Assembly (NCBI RefSeq): GCF_020857975.1
Contig: NZ_JACWUO010000005.1
Coordinates: forward strand, 62,001-126,000
DNA: 64,000 bases
Origin: Stenotrophomonas rhizophila
GTDB taxonomy: Bacteria; Pseudomonadota; Gammaproteobacteria; Xanthomonadales; Xanthomonadaceae
Direction: 5' to 3'
Part shown: positions 63,153 to 64,000 of the stretch, piece after piece
Position numbering within the stretch: the first letter of the stretch is position 1
Layout: every line of letters starts with the position of its first letter
Position numbers and translations under genes: made by a program
The notes under the pieces: generated by a model
Seen by the model: the letters and a program-made list of their open reading frames with translations, nothing else
Told to the model about the DNA's origin: nothing
Database searches by the model: none

Positions 63153-64000
63153 GTGCTTGGAAAGTTGAACCTCGAGGCGATTCCCTACCACGACCCGATC
63201 ATCATGGCCGCGCTGGGCGGCTCGCTGCTACTGGGGCTGGCGATCATCGCGGCCATCACCTATTACAGAAAGTGGGGCTACCTGTGGACCGAGTGGGTCA
63301 CCTCGGTGGACCACAAGAAGATCGGCGTGATGTACATCCTGCTGGCCCTGGTCATGCTGGTGCGCGGCTTCGCCGATGCGCTGATGATGCGCGCCCAGCA
63401 GGCGATCGCGGCCAACGACGCGGCCGGCTACCTGCCGCCGGAACACTACGACCAGATCTTCACCGCCCATGGCGTGATCATGATCTTCTTCGTGGCCACG
63501 CCGCTGATCGTGGGCCTGATGAACATCGTGGTGCCGCTGCAGATCGGTGCGCGCGACGTGGCCTTCCCGTTCGTCAACTCGCTCAGTTTCTGGCTGTCGG
63601 CGGTGGGCGCGGCGCTGGTGATGTTGTCGATGTTCGTCGGCGATTTCGCCGCCACCGGCTGGGTGGCCTACCCGCCGCTGTCGGGGATCGAGTACAGCCC
63701 GACGGTCGGGGTGGACTATTACATCTGGTCGCTGCAGGTGTCGGGCATCGGCACCACGCTGACCGGGCTGAACTTCATCGTCACCATCCTCAAGATGCGT
63801 GCCCCGGGCATGGACCTGATGAAGATGCCGGTGTTCACCTGGACCGCGCTGATCACCAACATCCTGATCGTGGCGATCTTCCCGGTCCTCACCGCGACCC
63901 TGCTGCTGCTGACCATGGACCGCTACCTGGGGATGCATTTCTTCACCAATGATGCCGGCGGCAACGCGATGATGTACGTCAACCTGATCTGGATCTGGGG
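63153..64000 (+). CDS. cyoB: CyoB, ubiquinol oxidase subunit I (partial, runs off the window)
   Basis: 282 codons visible from a GTG. The heme-copper oxidase core begins with [21 protein letters not shown]71, D75 and H98 of the ubiquinol site and the low-spin heme ligand H106 ([12 protein letters not shown]) sit at the same positions as in E. coli CyoB. The window ends at VNLIWIWG, before the CuB ligands. cyoC, cyoD and perhaps cyoE should follow. Confidence 0.95.
   Translation, partial: MLGKLNLEAIPYHDPIIMAALGGSLLLGLAIIAAITYYRKWGYLWTEWVTSVDHKKIGVMYILLALVMLVRGFADALMMRAQQAIAANDAAGYLPPEHYDQIFTAHGVIMIFFVATPLIVGLMNIVVPLQIGARDVAFPFVNSLSFWLSAVGAALVMLSMFVGDFAATGWVAYPPLSGIEYSPTVGVDYYIWSLQVSGIGTTLTGLNFIVTILKMRAPGMDLMKMPVFTWTALITNILIVAIFPVLTATLLLLTMDRYLGMHFFTNDAGGNAMMYVNLIWIW

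Overview
The window looks like a chromosome segment of a Stenotrophomonas-type member of the Xanthomonadaceae. It is very GC-rich with strong GC3 bias. It carries many palindromes that begin with GTAG and match the SMAG repeats described in Stenotrophomonas maltophilia. Its gene families (alpha-amino acid ester hydrolase, TonB-dependent receptors, LldD, SapC-family protein, Tad pilus, ESPR-type trimeric autotransporter) fit that family. The genus is inferred; no rRNA or other marker gene lies in the window, and I saw no tRNA, rRNA or CRISPR array.

Layout. Positions 1-1500 hold an IS110-family transposase and a patch of palindromic repeats. At 1538-5301 there is a flagellar and chemotaxis block (cheV, divergent from flgA-flgM-flgN and a sensor kinase), with a sigma-28-like promoter before flgM. 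At 5930-17932 there are metabolic and transport genes: MFS/HxlR pair, an unusual GH3 glucosidase, LysR/MFS pair, an alpha-amino acid ester hydrolase, an MgtC-like protein, a VOC protein and L-lactate dehydrogenase. At 18788-23136 lie small envelope or secreted proteins, CDP-diacylglycerol pyrophosphatase and a SapC-family protein. At 23228-27027 three oxidoreductases are divergent from a TetR regulator. A TonB receptor, a GNAT acetyltransferase and small proteins follow.

The largest coherent system is at 31289-51667. A complete Tad (Flp) pilus operon runs on the minus strand: flp, tadV, tadE-like, cpaB, secretin, tadZ, tadA, tadB, tadC, tadD, DUF3613, tadG, then a DUF2968 gene. It is divergent from an AraC-family regulator. 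Immediately after that regulator come a 1483-residue trimeric autotransporter adhesin and a TpgA-like lipoprotein (BamE-like plus OmpA-like domains). Upstream of the adhesin are four TGCCGG repeats spaced exactly 21 bp, the geometry of paired AraC half-sites. My inference is that one regulator may control both surface attachment systems.

Positions 51902-64000 carry an OsmC protein, small membrane proteins, a PQQ-type sugar dehydrogenase-like lipoprotein, a TonB receptor plus secreted tyrosine phosphatase pair under a TetR regulator, a DJ-1/PfpI protein, a MocR-type regulator and the start of a cyo ubiquinol oxidase operon (cyoB runs off the end).

Non-coding DNA is unusually informative. Three copies of a roughly 110-bp element have 27-29 bp arms whose sequences differ between copies yet still pair, with the only departures being G-U wobbles in the same strand. 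Two copies of a longer modular hairpin array with CAACAG tracts sit between convergent genes.
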